Source: Prunus persica
Taxonomy: Eukaryota > Streptophyta > Magnoliopsida > Rosales > Rosaceae
Assembly: GCF_000346465.2 (NCBI RefSeq)
Contig: NC_034011.1
Location: 12,811,450-12,875,449 of the forward strand
Direction: 5' to 3'
DNA: 64,000 nt
Of the stretch, positions 21,992 to 32,500 are shown piece by piece. Both the position numbers and the translations under genes were made by a program. A model generated the notes under the pieces. That model made no database searches, was not told the DNA's origin, and saw only the letters and a program-made list of their open reading frames with translations. The first letter of the stretch is position 1. Each line of letters begins with the position of its first letter.

Positions 21992-24900
21992 TCAATAATT
22001 GCCCTGTTTAATAATTTGGAAAACAAACTCTGCCCATTCATTCCGGACTTCATCAATGGCTTCTTGGGGGTATGAAGCTTCCTGGTTTCCCTTGGCATAC
22101 TGCATAAACAATGACTATTAGGGTTTATAAATAAAAAGAAATTCAATCACAGACGACGATATTTTTCATAACCGACGTAGTATATCCATTCAACGACGTT
22201 AATTTTACACGACCGTCGTTGATAATACAAAAAACGACGTGAAATGTATGAAGGTAATTTCTTCTTACCTTATTCTCAAACCCCAAGGAAGGATCCATGA
22301 TGATGTCCCTCATGAAGCGCATTACATAATACCCGCATTCGACATTGCTGGGTTGCTTTGGTGTGCCTGAGAGAGTTTTCCAAATTACATTTTTACGTCC
22401 TGCTCGGGCTATGTGGGTATTATATATTTTTAAAGCACTGTTCACGATGTTTTTGGCCTCTTCATCGACCACACGATTTCCTGGCAGAGGATCCAGAAAA
22501 TAGACGGTTTCTCTCTTTGCTCTTACAATCAGCAAAATCCAATGACGGCTGCACAAAATTAATATAAAAACGACGGTTATTTACAAAAACGACGTATTAT
22601 AGTATTTCACAAGACGAAGTAAAGTAGCTAACGACGACATTATATATTTATCACGATGATAAATAAATACCGACGTGGTTAGTAGTTTCAAACGACTAAA
22701 TAAAATAAAACACCGACGTGGTTAGTTTATAAGCTGTCATTTATTGAAAATCTTAAAAACAAAATCCTAAGGAGACTAACCCTGGATTGTAAGGCATCAT
22801 GAAAATCTGTTCACCGTCTGTCTTCTGAAGTCGAGCTGCTACAAGTCGTGATCTTGCAGTTATTGTGCCAGAGTTGGCACTAACTGTAGCAGGGTCGATA
22901 AAGCCAACCATACTGCACATATTGGCTTTTTTCAAAACATCATGTAAGTACCTAAACAAATAAAATAATATAAACAAGTCAGCACACAAAACACGACGGT
23001 TATGTATAAAAAAAACGACGTATTATAATATTTCAAACGACGTACTGAAATAGATGAGGACGTTATAATATATTTATCACGACGGTTGTTAGTTAAGACG
23101 ACGTGGTTAGTTAGTTAAGACGACGCAATATATAAACCAACGAGTTATTATTTTAGAAGTACAAACCTCATATATACAGCCAATACAGTAGCTCCAATTT
23201 CTTCCATGCCTGCAAATTGTGTAATATCTTCAGGCAGGAGGAAGGTATCGCGCTCACCACCAAACACCTCCTTATCAATTGTAAATTGGACTGTCTTATC
23301 CTCAGGCAGGAGTGTCGTTTCCACAAAACGACAAAGGGTTTTTAAAGAAGATGGCGCCTCCATTTTTGAATAAGCACCAACTTCAATAACCTGTTTAAAG
23401 AAATAAAAAAAATGACGTGGTAATTCAATAAAGACGACGGTTTAAGGAATAAAACGTCGTTTTAAAAGTATTTAAACGACGGTGAAAAAATTGTCGTGGT
23501 AATTTAATAAAGACGACGGTTTTATGAATAAAGAGTCGTCTGAAACCATTTAAACGACGGTGAAAAAACCGTCGTTTAAATATTTTATTACGTCTTAAAA
23601 AAATTCCGCCGTCTAAGTTGTAAACAAACGACGGATTAAATAAAAATATCGACGTCTGAAATTTTGAAAAACAAATAAAAAAGTTATGTTAACATACCTT
23701 GTCGTCATGCTTTTCTTCATCTTCTTTCTCCTTTTCTTCTTCCTTCTCTTCATCTCTTTTTTCTTCTTCCTTCTCTTCATATCTTTTTTCTTCTTCCTTC
23801 TCTTCATCTCTCTTTTCTTCTTCCTTCTCTTCATCTGGCTGATGTTTCCCCATTTTGGCAGTATCATCCTCCAAATGTAGGGATCTCACATCACCTCCAG
23901 AGCAGCTAGCTTTGTCAGACATTGGATTTTTGGGGCTTTGGCTAATTCTTGGTTTAAGCATGCTTGGATCAAAATTGGGAATTAATTGGGAAAGCTGACT
24001 CAGGAAATGCTCCCTCTCAGCCTCTACCAATTGTTTTGTCCTAGCCTCCATCCTTAAGGCCTCTTCCCTTGCCTTAGCCTCCATCTTTTTAGTCTCTTCT
24101 TGAAGGAGAACTCTTAAACTCTCCTTCAAACGGTCGTCAAAGCTCACCCTCTGTGGTTTGGGCAAATTGAAATATTGCCTTGGGGAAACACCAGCACCAA
24201 CTCCCCTCACCCTGCCTGGATGCTCGGGGCCCAAAGCCATGGTCAGCACATCATTGCTGCCATCTACTCTGACTTTGCCTTCCGAGACTTGTTTCTGCAA
24301 TTCATCCTAAAACAAAGATAAACAAAAAAACACACGACGGTTATTTATGTACAAACGACGTATTATATAATTTCACACGACGCAATAACGTATAAACCGA
24401 CGTTATTATAACTTATCACGACGGTAGTTATACCGACGTGGTTATTTATTTAAAACGACGAAATGAATAAACAACCGACGTCTTATGCTATAATTAAAGA
24501 TAACAGAGTAGTGATTCCTATTTAGACCGTTAACGACGTTTTTAAAAAATTTTCGACGTGGTAATATCCTTCACACGACGCGAAAATGAACCACCGACGT
24601 CTTATGCTATAATTACAGAAAACATAGTAGTGATTCCTATTTAGACCTTTAACGACGTTTTTAAAAACTTTTCGACGTGGTAATATCATTCACACGACGA
24701 AAAATATAACATACGACGTAATAAGAATAATTCACAGTTTAATAAAAATTTAAAACAGAGTGAGTAGGCTTACAATTAATTTTGCCTTCTCTGCCACCTT
24801 TGGATCAGGGATGTTACCATGTTTGTCCTGTCTAGCTCTCTTCCATAAGGTAGATCGATCAATTTCTACCCCAGGCATGGTTTCCTCCAATTGATCCTCC

Positions 24901-25583
24901 AATCCAGCATATCCTTTTCGAGACAATCGATGATTGTACTTGAGTTTTTCCCTAATCTGTGAATGTTGAGAATGCACAGACTGAAAATCTTTGGATAGCC
25001 TTGAAGCTACAAAGGCATCCCATTGTGCTTTCTCTATGAATTTATATGTTTCAGGGGGTTGGCTTAATTTCTCCCTGTCATTGGTGTATGGAAGGATATA
25101 ATGCCTCGTTAGTGTAGACTTGAAATCCTTCCATTTTTTGGCAGCAGAAGATAAAACAGAGGTCTTGCCCCCTTGGCCTACGACAAAAGCCATGTCAACT
25201 GCTTCCCAAATCTGCTCCTTTATATCCTTTGGGATTTGGGACCATTTCTTGTCCACAAGTGGGATCCTGGAGCGTGCCAAGACACCAATATACGACTGCA
25301 TCTCAATATGTGCTTGGCCAACACCTTTCCCCCTTTTATTGTACTCAACAATTGGCCTCAGTTTCTGAAGCTTTCTCTTCACAACACGAGGCATTGTGCT
25401 CATACCTCGACCAGTCTTTGAATCATCAGAGATTGTTGTCTGGCTGGTTGGTTCTGTCTCAGCAGATGATGAAGCAAACTTCATCTTCTTCGAAGACTTC
25501 ATCTCCTTCGAAGACTTGTCTTGGGGAGCTACCACTCCAAGCTTCTTGGAGCCAGAATCCTTAGTTTGTTGTTGAGAAACCAT
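21992..25583 (-). CDS. CACTA gene 2: Transposase_24 (Ptta/En/Spm) fused to Ulp1-type cysteine protease
   Basis: Six exons with GT-AG borders: 25583-24774, 24306-23698, 23390-23167, 22951-22781, 22548-22269 and 22099-21992. They sum to 2,202 bases, an exact 733-residue frame. Exon 1 (MVSQQQTKDSG) carries the plant En/Spm Transposase_24 domain (RGKGVGQAHIEMQSYIG, VDKKWSQIPKDIKEQIW, WDAFV). Exon 2 has GPEHPGRVRG and a coiled coil, then a Lys/Glu repeat (DEEKEEEKR). Exons 4-6 form a C48 (Ulp1/SUMO-protease-like) domain: His about 608 (RHWILL), Asp about 625 (FLDPL), Gln about 671 and Cys about 677 (ECGYYVMRFM). The triad is complete. The family is usually read as a DNA-binding helper of transposition; the protease's role there is unknown. 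All five introns are packed with ACGACG motifs. Confidence 0.88.
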
Positions 25584-27225
25584 TTTAACAGACAAAACTG
25601 CAAGTGAAAATATTTCAGGAAAACATTAAGAACACAAACGACGGTATTAAAAAAATACGACGTATGATATGATTTTAGACGACGCAATGAAATAATCTCA
25701 GACGTAATAAATGTTTAAAACCATTATTTATATAACGTCGTGGTATATATGTTCACACGACGTCAATAGTAATACACCGTCGTGGTAAACTATTAATTAT
25801 ATAACGTCGTGGTATTTATGTTCATACGACGTCAATAGTAATACACCGTCGTGGTATTAACATTCACACGACGTAAAACAATAAGATATTTTGTCGTCTA
25901 TATTAGATACCAACCCTAGTTTCTTTTTCTTTATATTTTATCAAATAAGGGAAAAACAAAAACCATTGTTCAGCGAAATCAAACCTGCAATTAAACAAGC
26001 ATATAAAAAAAGACTATTATTTTAAAAACAACTTTGTCAATTTTCAGACGACGCTAGAACAACTGACGAACCGTCGTGGTCTACCGTCGTCTTATTTAGT
26101 TGATGTAGTTGTCTTCAAAGTTGGAAACTTTCTCTCTTTGTCTGTATATTTTATCAAACTTGGAAAGAAGTAAAATGATTTTGGCCAGAAAAAAGGTAAA
26201 AAGATTTTTCAAACAAAAAACGTATGAGCATGCAAAACAGTAACCAAAATAGTGAAAATGAAAGCTTACCTTTTGCGTGCAATGAAAGCAAGAGGAAGAT
26301 GATCGATGTTTAAGTTCAGAGACGACGAAGAAGACGAGAGGAAGACGATGAGAAACTCTGACAATGCTCTGACAAGGAAAAAAGACGAAAAGGTTTCTCT
26401 GGGAGATTGAAATTTTTAATCGGATTTGGAAACAGTGCATGTGTAAGTCGAAAAGTTGCTTACATATAAAACCATTTCAAAAAAATAATACGGCGGTTAC
26501 ATTTAACTACGTCGTTTTTAACTAAAACGACGCAATATTTTTCATTCGACGTGGAATCATTTCATTTAACGTCGTTAGGTTTAATATAACCGACGTGGAT
26601 TTTAATTTTTAAATTATGAATAGAATTTTTTTTCCCGTGACCTTTCAGTTTATTTTTCAATTACAGTGCGTTATAAATAGAGTTTTTTTTCCGGAGGAAA
26701 TTTAAAACGAAGGAAATTAATATTCTGCAATATGTAAAGTTTCTTTTTTGGATGACAGATTTAAATAAAATAAGAATATAAAAACAACAAATGTGTAAGT
26801 CAAGTAGACGAAAAGTTGCTTACATATAAAACCATTTCAAAAAAATAATATGGCGGTTACATATAACTACGACGTATAAATTACAAAATACGACGGTACA
26901 TTTAACTTCGGACGTGGTAAATAAATACGACAGTAGTTTGTAGGTACCGTCGTAGTAAACTCAAAAATTAAAGTACATAAGTAATAACTCGCGTCATGGT
27001 ATATTATTTAACACGTCGTTTTTATTAATTTAACGACGTGGATTTCTGTAATATACGTCGATCATACCGACGTTGATTTTACAATTTAAACGGCGGTTTT
27101 TTTGTAAGGACCGCCGTTGGTTTTAAAAATTTATTCTATAAATTTGTCGCTTTCATTCATTTTCGGTTTACATTTAAGGTTCCAAGTTCTTCCTCTCTCA
27201 GTCTCTCATGTCTCAAAGATAATAA
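25584..27225. repeat. CACTA motif-rich region upstream of gene 2
   Basis: Contains the 5' untranslated/promoter region of gene 2 and dense ACGACG/CGTCGT words. A block around CGTCGTGGTATATATGTTCA (25737-25850) is repeated. A stretch of about 60 bp with GTCGAAAAGTTGCTTACATA recurs near 26446 and 26807. A minus-strand open frame at 26096-26440 has no recognisable domain and is probably 5' untranslated sequence. Confidence 0.6.
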
Positions 27226-27638
27226 TTTGGATGTTTTCTCAAAGAGAAATTGAGCTTACTCGCATCAAATATATGTCCACAAGAAGAAGCTTGTCAACTA
27301 GCCTTCTCACTTCCTTGATCAAGCCTGATAGGACACTTAGTGCTTCTGAATACTCCTTGCTTTCCATCAAAAGAGATGCAAGCCTGGCCTCCACTCGCTG
27401 TCGAAGGAAAGTTCGCTTCTCAGGGAAATCTGAAGATCAGATGTGCCTGATCCTCTGCTTGATTTTCTTGCCTAAGAAGATCCGTCGGATTTATTGTGAT
27501 AGCCTCTTCCTTTATCCGTAGAGCTTCAAAAGAAGAAGATGGGTTTCAAGAATGCGATAAAGAATAGAAATGGCTTCAGATGGCCTCTAAAGCATGAGCA
27601 ATTGAATCAGTAGTTTCTGGGAGATATGATGAAGACAT
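27226..27638 (-). pseudogene. Captured host gene fragment: 26S proteasome subunit RPN6 (PSMD11-like)
   Basis: Reading from ATG at 27638 the minus strand gives MSSSYLPETTDSIAHALEA, then (in shifting frames) ISILYRILE, FEALRIKEEAIT, DLLRQENQAED, DLQISL, RTFLRQRVEARLASLLMES, KEYSEALSVLSGLIKEVRRL, DKLLLVDI and SKLNFSLR. This is the N-terminal order of the plant proteasome lid/base-linking subunit RPN6. Several small deletions and frame changes, including loss of the part between AED and DLQ and after DLQISL, make it a non-coding copy. It has lost introns or spans few exons. It lies inside the CACTA element near its right end, so it was transduplicated by the transposon. The plus-strand open frame over the same bases (27117-27521) is a shadow. 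Confidence 0.85.
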
Positions 27639-27639
27639 T

Positions 27640-28710
27640 GTCAATGCTTTGAACTACACAAGTCCTGCAGAAAGATATGTTAAAGAAACTGAAACAACGG
27701 CGGTTTTCTGTTCTACCGTCGTCTTTTCTCGTCGTCTATATTAAGTTACGATGGCGGTAGATTTATAATTACCGACGTAGATTATTTTGTTAAACGTCGT
27801 TAAGTGTACTACAACCGACGTGGATTTTAATTTTAAATTATAAATGGAGTTTTTTTTCCCGTATTCTTTCAGTTTTAGTTTTCAATTCCAAAGCGTGATA
27901 AATAGATTTTTCTTTCCCGAGGAAATTTAAAATGAGGGAAATTAATGTTCTAGAATTTGTAAACTAACACGACGCAATATTTGCAAATCTGTGTCATCTG
28001 TTAAGATTATGATGTGGAACAGAGTTCCATCTGGTAAGATTTCGTAACCCTTGGGATCTCAGACAAAACTGATTATGTCGGCGGTGTTCTATATAAACCG
28101 TCGTGGTTATTTCAATTCTTGTCATTAAGTAGATCTACCGACGTAGGATAAGAAAATCAAAGAAAAAAATTGTTAACAAAAATTCTTATTAAGACGACCG
28201 TTAAAATTAAAGGTACGACGTATAAAATGAATAAATACGACGATAAATTTTATTGTACGATTTAAAGATAATGTAGTAGAACTATACGAGAATGACGTCG
28301 ATATATTTATATTTTCCGTCGTTGTAAATTAATTTAATACGGCGATATTTTGTATTTTAAAGCCGTGGATTTGTTTGTAATTATACGGCGTCTTATACGA
28401 AAACCTCGTCGTGTTATTTTATGAGTAAAAACGGCAGTTTTTATTGAAATCGTCGTCTTTACTTTCTACGTCGGTCGATTCATAACTTCTGCCGTTCTTT
28501 GTTGGCATTGATTTTACACTGCGGAAATCTGTTTCAAATAGACGTCGGTTGTTTAATTATGTACGTCGTTGTTTTTGAACAGCCATTTGAAACTCCATTT
28601 TTTAGTTGTCTAAGGTTGTATTACACGACGGTGTTTTTAGAACCGTCGTCTTTTTATAAACCACGACGGTTTTCACTGAGACCGTCGTTGTTTTCTGGTC
28701 GTCTTTTTCA
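27640..28710. repeat. Right subterminal repeat region of CACTA
   Basis: Dense ACGACGG/CCGTCGT words in both orientations, sometimes as inverted pairs such as CACGACGGTGTTTTTAG followed by AACCGTCGTC (28625-28650). These are the likely binding sites of the element's DNA-binding protein. Open frames here have no recognisable domain. Confidence 0.85.
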
Positions 28711-28725
28711 CTTTTTGTAGTAGTG
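28711..28725 (-). repeat. Right terminal inverted repeat of CACTA
   Basis: CTTTTTGTAGTAGTG, the inverse of the left end, followed by TAC at 28726-28728. Confidence 0.93.
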
Positions 28726-28728
28726 TAC

Positions 28729-28835
28729 CTTAGCCTTGTTCGACTGCTAGTTCATGCAACTTTGTCGGGTCTCCTCCACTTGCAACTCTTTCTCTCAATT
28801 TTCCAAGAGACTCGTAATCAAAATTTTGCACACAA
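28729..28835 (-). pseudogene. TIPIN/CSM3-like host gene fragment, downstream exon
   Basis: The minus strand reads LRERVASGGDPTKLHE within a continuous frame starting near 28835, which matches the plant Csm3/Swi3/Tipin-domain protein just after its conserved core. The rest of the core lies at 39874-40350, on the other side of element 2. The exon ends at ...CTAAG followed by GTA, where the CACTA target duplication falls; on the far side of the CACTA element the sequence continues GTATTATG, as an intron would. The host protein acts in replication-fork protection. This copy is dead (see the other fragment). Confidence 0.75.
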
Positions 28836-28901
28836 AGAATAAAGATTAAAGCAGAGTCCAAACTCCAAAGGATTTAAAAATAAAAAATAAAAGATATAGA
28901 G

Positions 28902-29428
28902 TGTTTGCACTACATTCAATCAAGCGTGTCTTGCACCAAAACAACTAGCATTTGGGCGAACACGCCCTCTTCCTTGCCAAAGGAAGACACTCTTCCTAAG
29001 ACACTCTTCCTAAGCAGCAGCCACCTGCCGAAGCTCCCGACTGCCGAAACTCCCAAGCTACCGAACCTAATCCCATGACACATGTCGCCGCCACAGCAAC
29101 TTGCACAAAGTCCCATATCGAAACTTTGTCCAAAACTCCCACTTTCACTCCCTTATAAATAGGGAACAGTACCCGAGTAAAAAGGGTAAACTACTTTCTC
29201 ACATTTACTGTTACTCTGCCAAAGTTACCACTTATAGCTAACTTAAGCATCGGAGAGCCTTCAGCCGGCACCACACCAGTGTCCGAAGCTTAACGATTGC
29301 TTCTCCCATTTTTTCTTCTGCAGGTTACCTCCATACCCAAGGCCTTAGCCTTCTTCCCTGCTGAAGACTCGACACACCTCATCACTAAGTTGGACTCAAT
29401 ATTGGCAGGGCCATTTTTAGCATCAACA
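28902..29428 (+). repeat. 5' LTR of element 2
   Basis: TG...CA borders; TSD TAGAG directly before. Near its middle, CCCTTATAAATAGGG (29150-29164) is a likely TATA box. Confidence 0.93.
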
Positions 29429-29429
29429 G

Positions 29430-29449
29430 TTTGGCCCCGTCTGTGGGAA
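29430..29449 (+). other. Primer-binding site of element 2
   Basis: TTTGGCCCCGTCTGTGGGAA one base after the LTR; the same site as in element 1 apart from one base. Confidence 0.75.
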
Positions 29450-29540
29450 GCGACACTCGAATCCCTAACTTTCTCTACCAGCCTAGTTGGCTCCTTCACC
29501 TATCAAGCCCCGTCGCCTCTTCTTCACCCCACACTTTGCT

Positions 29541-32500
29541 ATGCCTACCGAGGATAGCCACGATACCCAGCACAATACCCCCCGCGATGGTACTTCCTCA
29601 AGGAAACCTTCGGCAGATGCCAATCTCTAAGTATAAGTGGAGCGCCTTCGCGACAGTGTTACTAAAATGTCGGAGAAATACGAGCATCTTCATTGTATGA
29701 ATGTTGAACTGCAGCATGGCTATCGTGTTCTAAAGCGAAACTAGGAGAGGACTCACACCCAGGATGCTCAACAAGACCTCACCCAGAATGTTGGACATAC
29801 CCAGCCAAACCAGCCCATACACTCTAGCCACAGCGCCCCAGCCCAATCTAGGCTCTGAAAGGGTAAAGTTCACCTTCATCCAGAACTGACCCAGTCGAGA
29901 CTCCTTTGCATTCCCCCGCCGAATAACCGGTCTCATGAACCAGTCAGGATCTACAGAGATTGCAAGGACCGTATCTCGGACCGTCAACCGGAGCTGATCC
30001 CTATTCTTATTAGCCTCGAAGACCCACGGGTGACGCACCTGGGCCCCCCACTAGAGCCCACCCACTTACCCGATGAGGAGGGCGTAAGGGACTCGGATAG
30101 CTGAGAATTTTATAATTCAGAAGCTTGGCCACCTTACCACACCGAGGCCCCCAACTCCTGCCCGCCCGCAGGCCTTCAGCACCCGAGACTCTCCCTCATG
30201 CCAACCCGGCCATGAGGCTTTTCTTTGAGAAAGTTCGGCATCTGGAGAGCGAACAACATCGCAGCCATCAACCCCTCTGGCCAAAACCACGACCTGGGCC
30301 CTTTACTGAATGTATCCTCAACTACCATCAGGAGAAGGATATCTAGCTGCTCCGTATCGCCTTCTACACTGGCACAGAGGACCCTCTCACCCATATCCAC
30401 TCCTTCCAGTCTGCCCTTGGGTGCAAAGGCCTCACTGACGAAGGCATGTGCCTCTTCTTCCCTTCCACCCTCAGCGGCACAGCCCCAAACTGGTTCTATA
30501 GGCTCCACTCCCGCACCATCAACTTATTCGACAGTCTCAAGCAGACCTTCCTGGACCATTTTATGATCCAGACTGATCGCCTATACTCCGCTGACGACTT
30601 GTATATGCTTCGGCAGGGTGAGAACGAACCCCTTCGGGAGTACGCAGCCCGGTTAAGTCACGAATACTCCCACTGCCCAAAGACTGACGATCGAGCTGCC
30701 TTCGGGGCTTTAAAGAGTGGCATCCGCGAGTCCAACTTTCGCTACCTGGTTCATAGCAACAGTTGGTACACATATGCAGAGCTAATGAAGCAGGCAACGG
30801 TTCACGTCAAGGCTCAATACTTCAATTCCAAGCATGGCCCAGCCAACTTGGTTTGTAACACTTTCACTGATCCTCCACCTGCTTCAGTTCCTGCCCCAGC
30901 CCTACCTTAGCATTCTACTCCCGCCCCAAGTACCCAGGGTACCCCACACCCAAAAAGGAAGGATAGCTACCAGCATCCCTTCAGCAATAACAAACGTGGC
31001 AGACATGGCAACCACCACCAATCTAGTAGAAGCAACCCTCCCAAGACAAGTGATCGGGCCCCACTTCCCTTCACACCCGGGCCCAGATTCGAGGTCTTCA
31101 CCACCCTCAACACCACCTATGAGAACGTCTTGGAGACTGTCCGGCAAGCCTATGCCAAACACGGGCATCTTCTACCGCTTTCATCAATTCAGCAGCCATG
31201 ACACCGAATCTTGTGTTGCCTTGCGCAACATCATTGAAGGGCTCATCCATGAAGGGAAGCTGGACAACCATGTGCACAACCTCGCACTCCCACCTAACCC
31301 TCACCAACGGCAGATCAACATGATCTCCACCATCAGTGGTGGTCCTACCTTGGCTGGAACCTCCAACAACTCCATCAAACATTATGTTCGCTCCACCTAT
31401 GTGCACCAGGTCTTCAACACCGAGCAAGGACGCTTGCCGAAGACCCAAAAATCAGGCTGGGCCCCCATTACCTTCTACGAAGAGGAGGAGCGCGGTGTTA
31501 TCCTCCCCCATGATGACCCACTCATTATCCGTGCAGACATTTCTAACTTCGATGTTGGAAGTATCTTGGTGGACACCTGCAGCTCGGTCAGTGTGATGTT
31601 TGTTGACGCTTTAATGAGCTCCAGGTCCCGTCTCACTTACTCGACCGAAGCATCACACCCCTTGTGAGCTTTTCTGGTGTTGTTGTCCAGCCCATTGGAA
31701 GCATTCATCTCCTTATATCTATAGGAGCCGCATCCCAACGAGCGACGATCACCACCCCCTTCCTCATTGTTGACTGTCCCACAGCTTACAACGTCATCCT
31801 TGGGCGCCATGCCTTGGCCCAAATAAGGGTTTTTATTTCCACACATATGCTGCTGCTGAAGTTCCCTATGCCCAATGGCACAGGCACAGTGCGCGACGAC
31901 CAACTTGGCTCCCGAAGCTATTATGCTTGAGCAGTCAAATCCATCAATGGCTAACATAGGACTGAGGCCCTCGTAGTAACAAAGGGTCCAGCCCCTCCTC
32001 AAGCTGGCACTAAACGACCTGAGGACCCTAGGGAGGATTCTGTCACACATTAGGCCGAACCTGTGGTAGACCTGGAGCTGGTTACTTTTCATGATGACAT
32101 CCCAGATCGGCAGGTCCGGATCGGCACCTCCCTCTCACAAGAGCTTCGCTCTGACCTCGTCGCCTTCCTCCGCCTCAACTCTGAAGTCTTCACATGGTCC
32201 TACAATAACATGTCTGGCATATCACCAAACATCAAATCCCATGGACTGAGTGTTAATCCTGCCGTCTGACCCATTCGACAGAAGCGTCGTGCTTATGACC
32301 CCGAGTGCTATAAGGCCATGAGGGCAGAGATGGATAGACTGAGTGGTATCGGATTCATCAAGGAGGTTGACTATCCCACATGGCTGGCTAATGTAGTGAT
32401 GGTCCGCAAACCAAGAAAGGGCTGGCGCATGTGTGTAGATTACACCAACCTTAATTGGGCTTGCCCGAAGGATCGCTTTCCTCTACCCCGTATTGACCAG

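Larger units (their letters stand above)
14509..28725. mobile_element. CACTA (En/Spm) DNA transposon, apparently complete
   Basis: The left end reads CACTACTACAAAAAA and the right end is the inverse (CTTTTTGTAGTAGTG). Both are flanked by TAC (14506-14508 and 28726-28728), the 3-bp target duplication typical of CACTA elements. Length is 14,217 bp. Both genes are on the minus strand: a TNP2-type transposase (15870-19220) and a Transposase_24/Ulp1-protease gene (21992-25583). Both splice into continuous frames, so the element looks autonomous. ACGACGGT/ACCGTCGT motifs are spread over nearly all noncoding parts. It also carries a fragment of a proteasome gene (27226-27638). It sits at the splice donor of a TIPIN-like pseudogene exon. 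Confidence 0.95.

Noticed and set aside
23613..23867. Lys/Arg-rich ORF on the minus strand
   Set aside because: Frame-shifted reading of the Glu/Lys repeat in exon 2 of CACTA gene 2.
27117..27521. 134-codon plus-strand ORF
   Set aside because: Opposite strand of the RPN6 fragment; no plant protein pattern in this direction.
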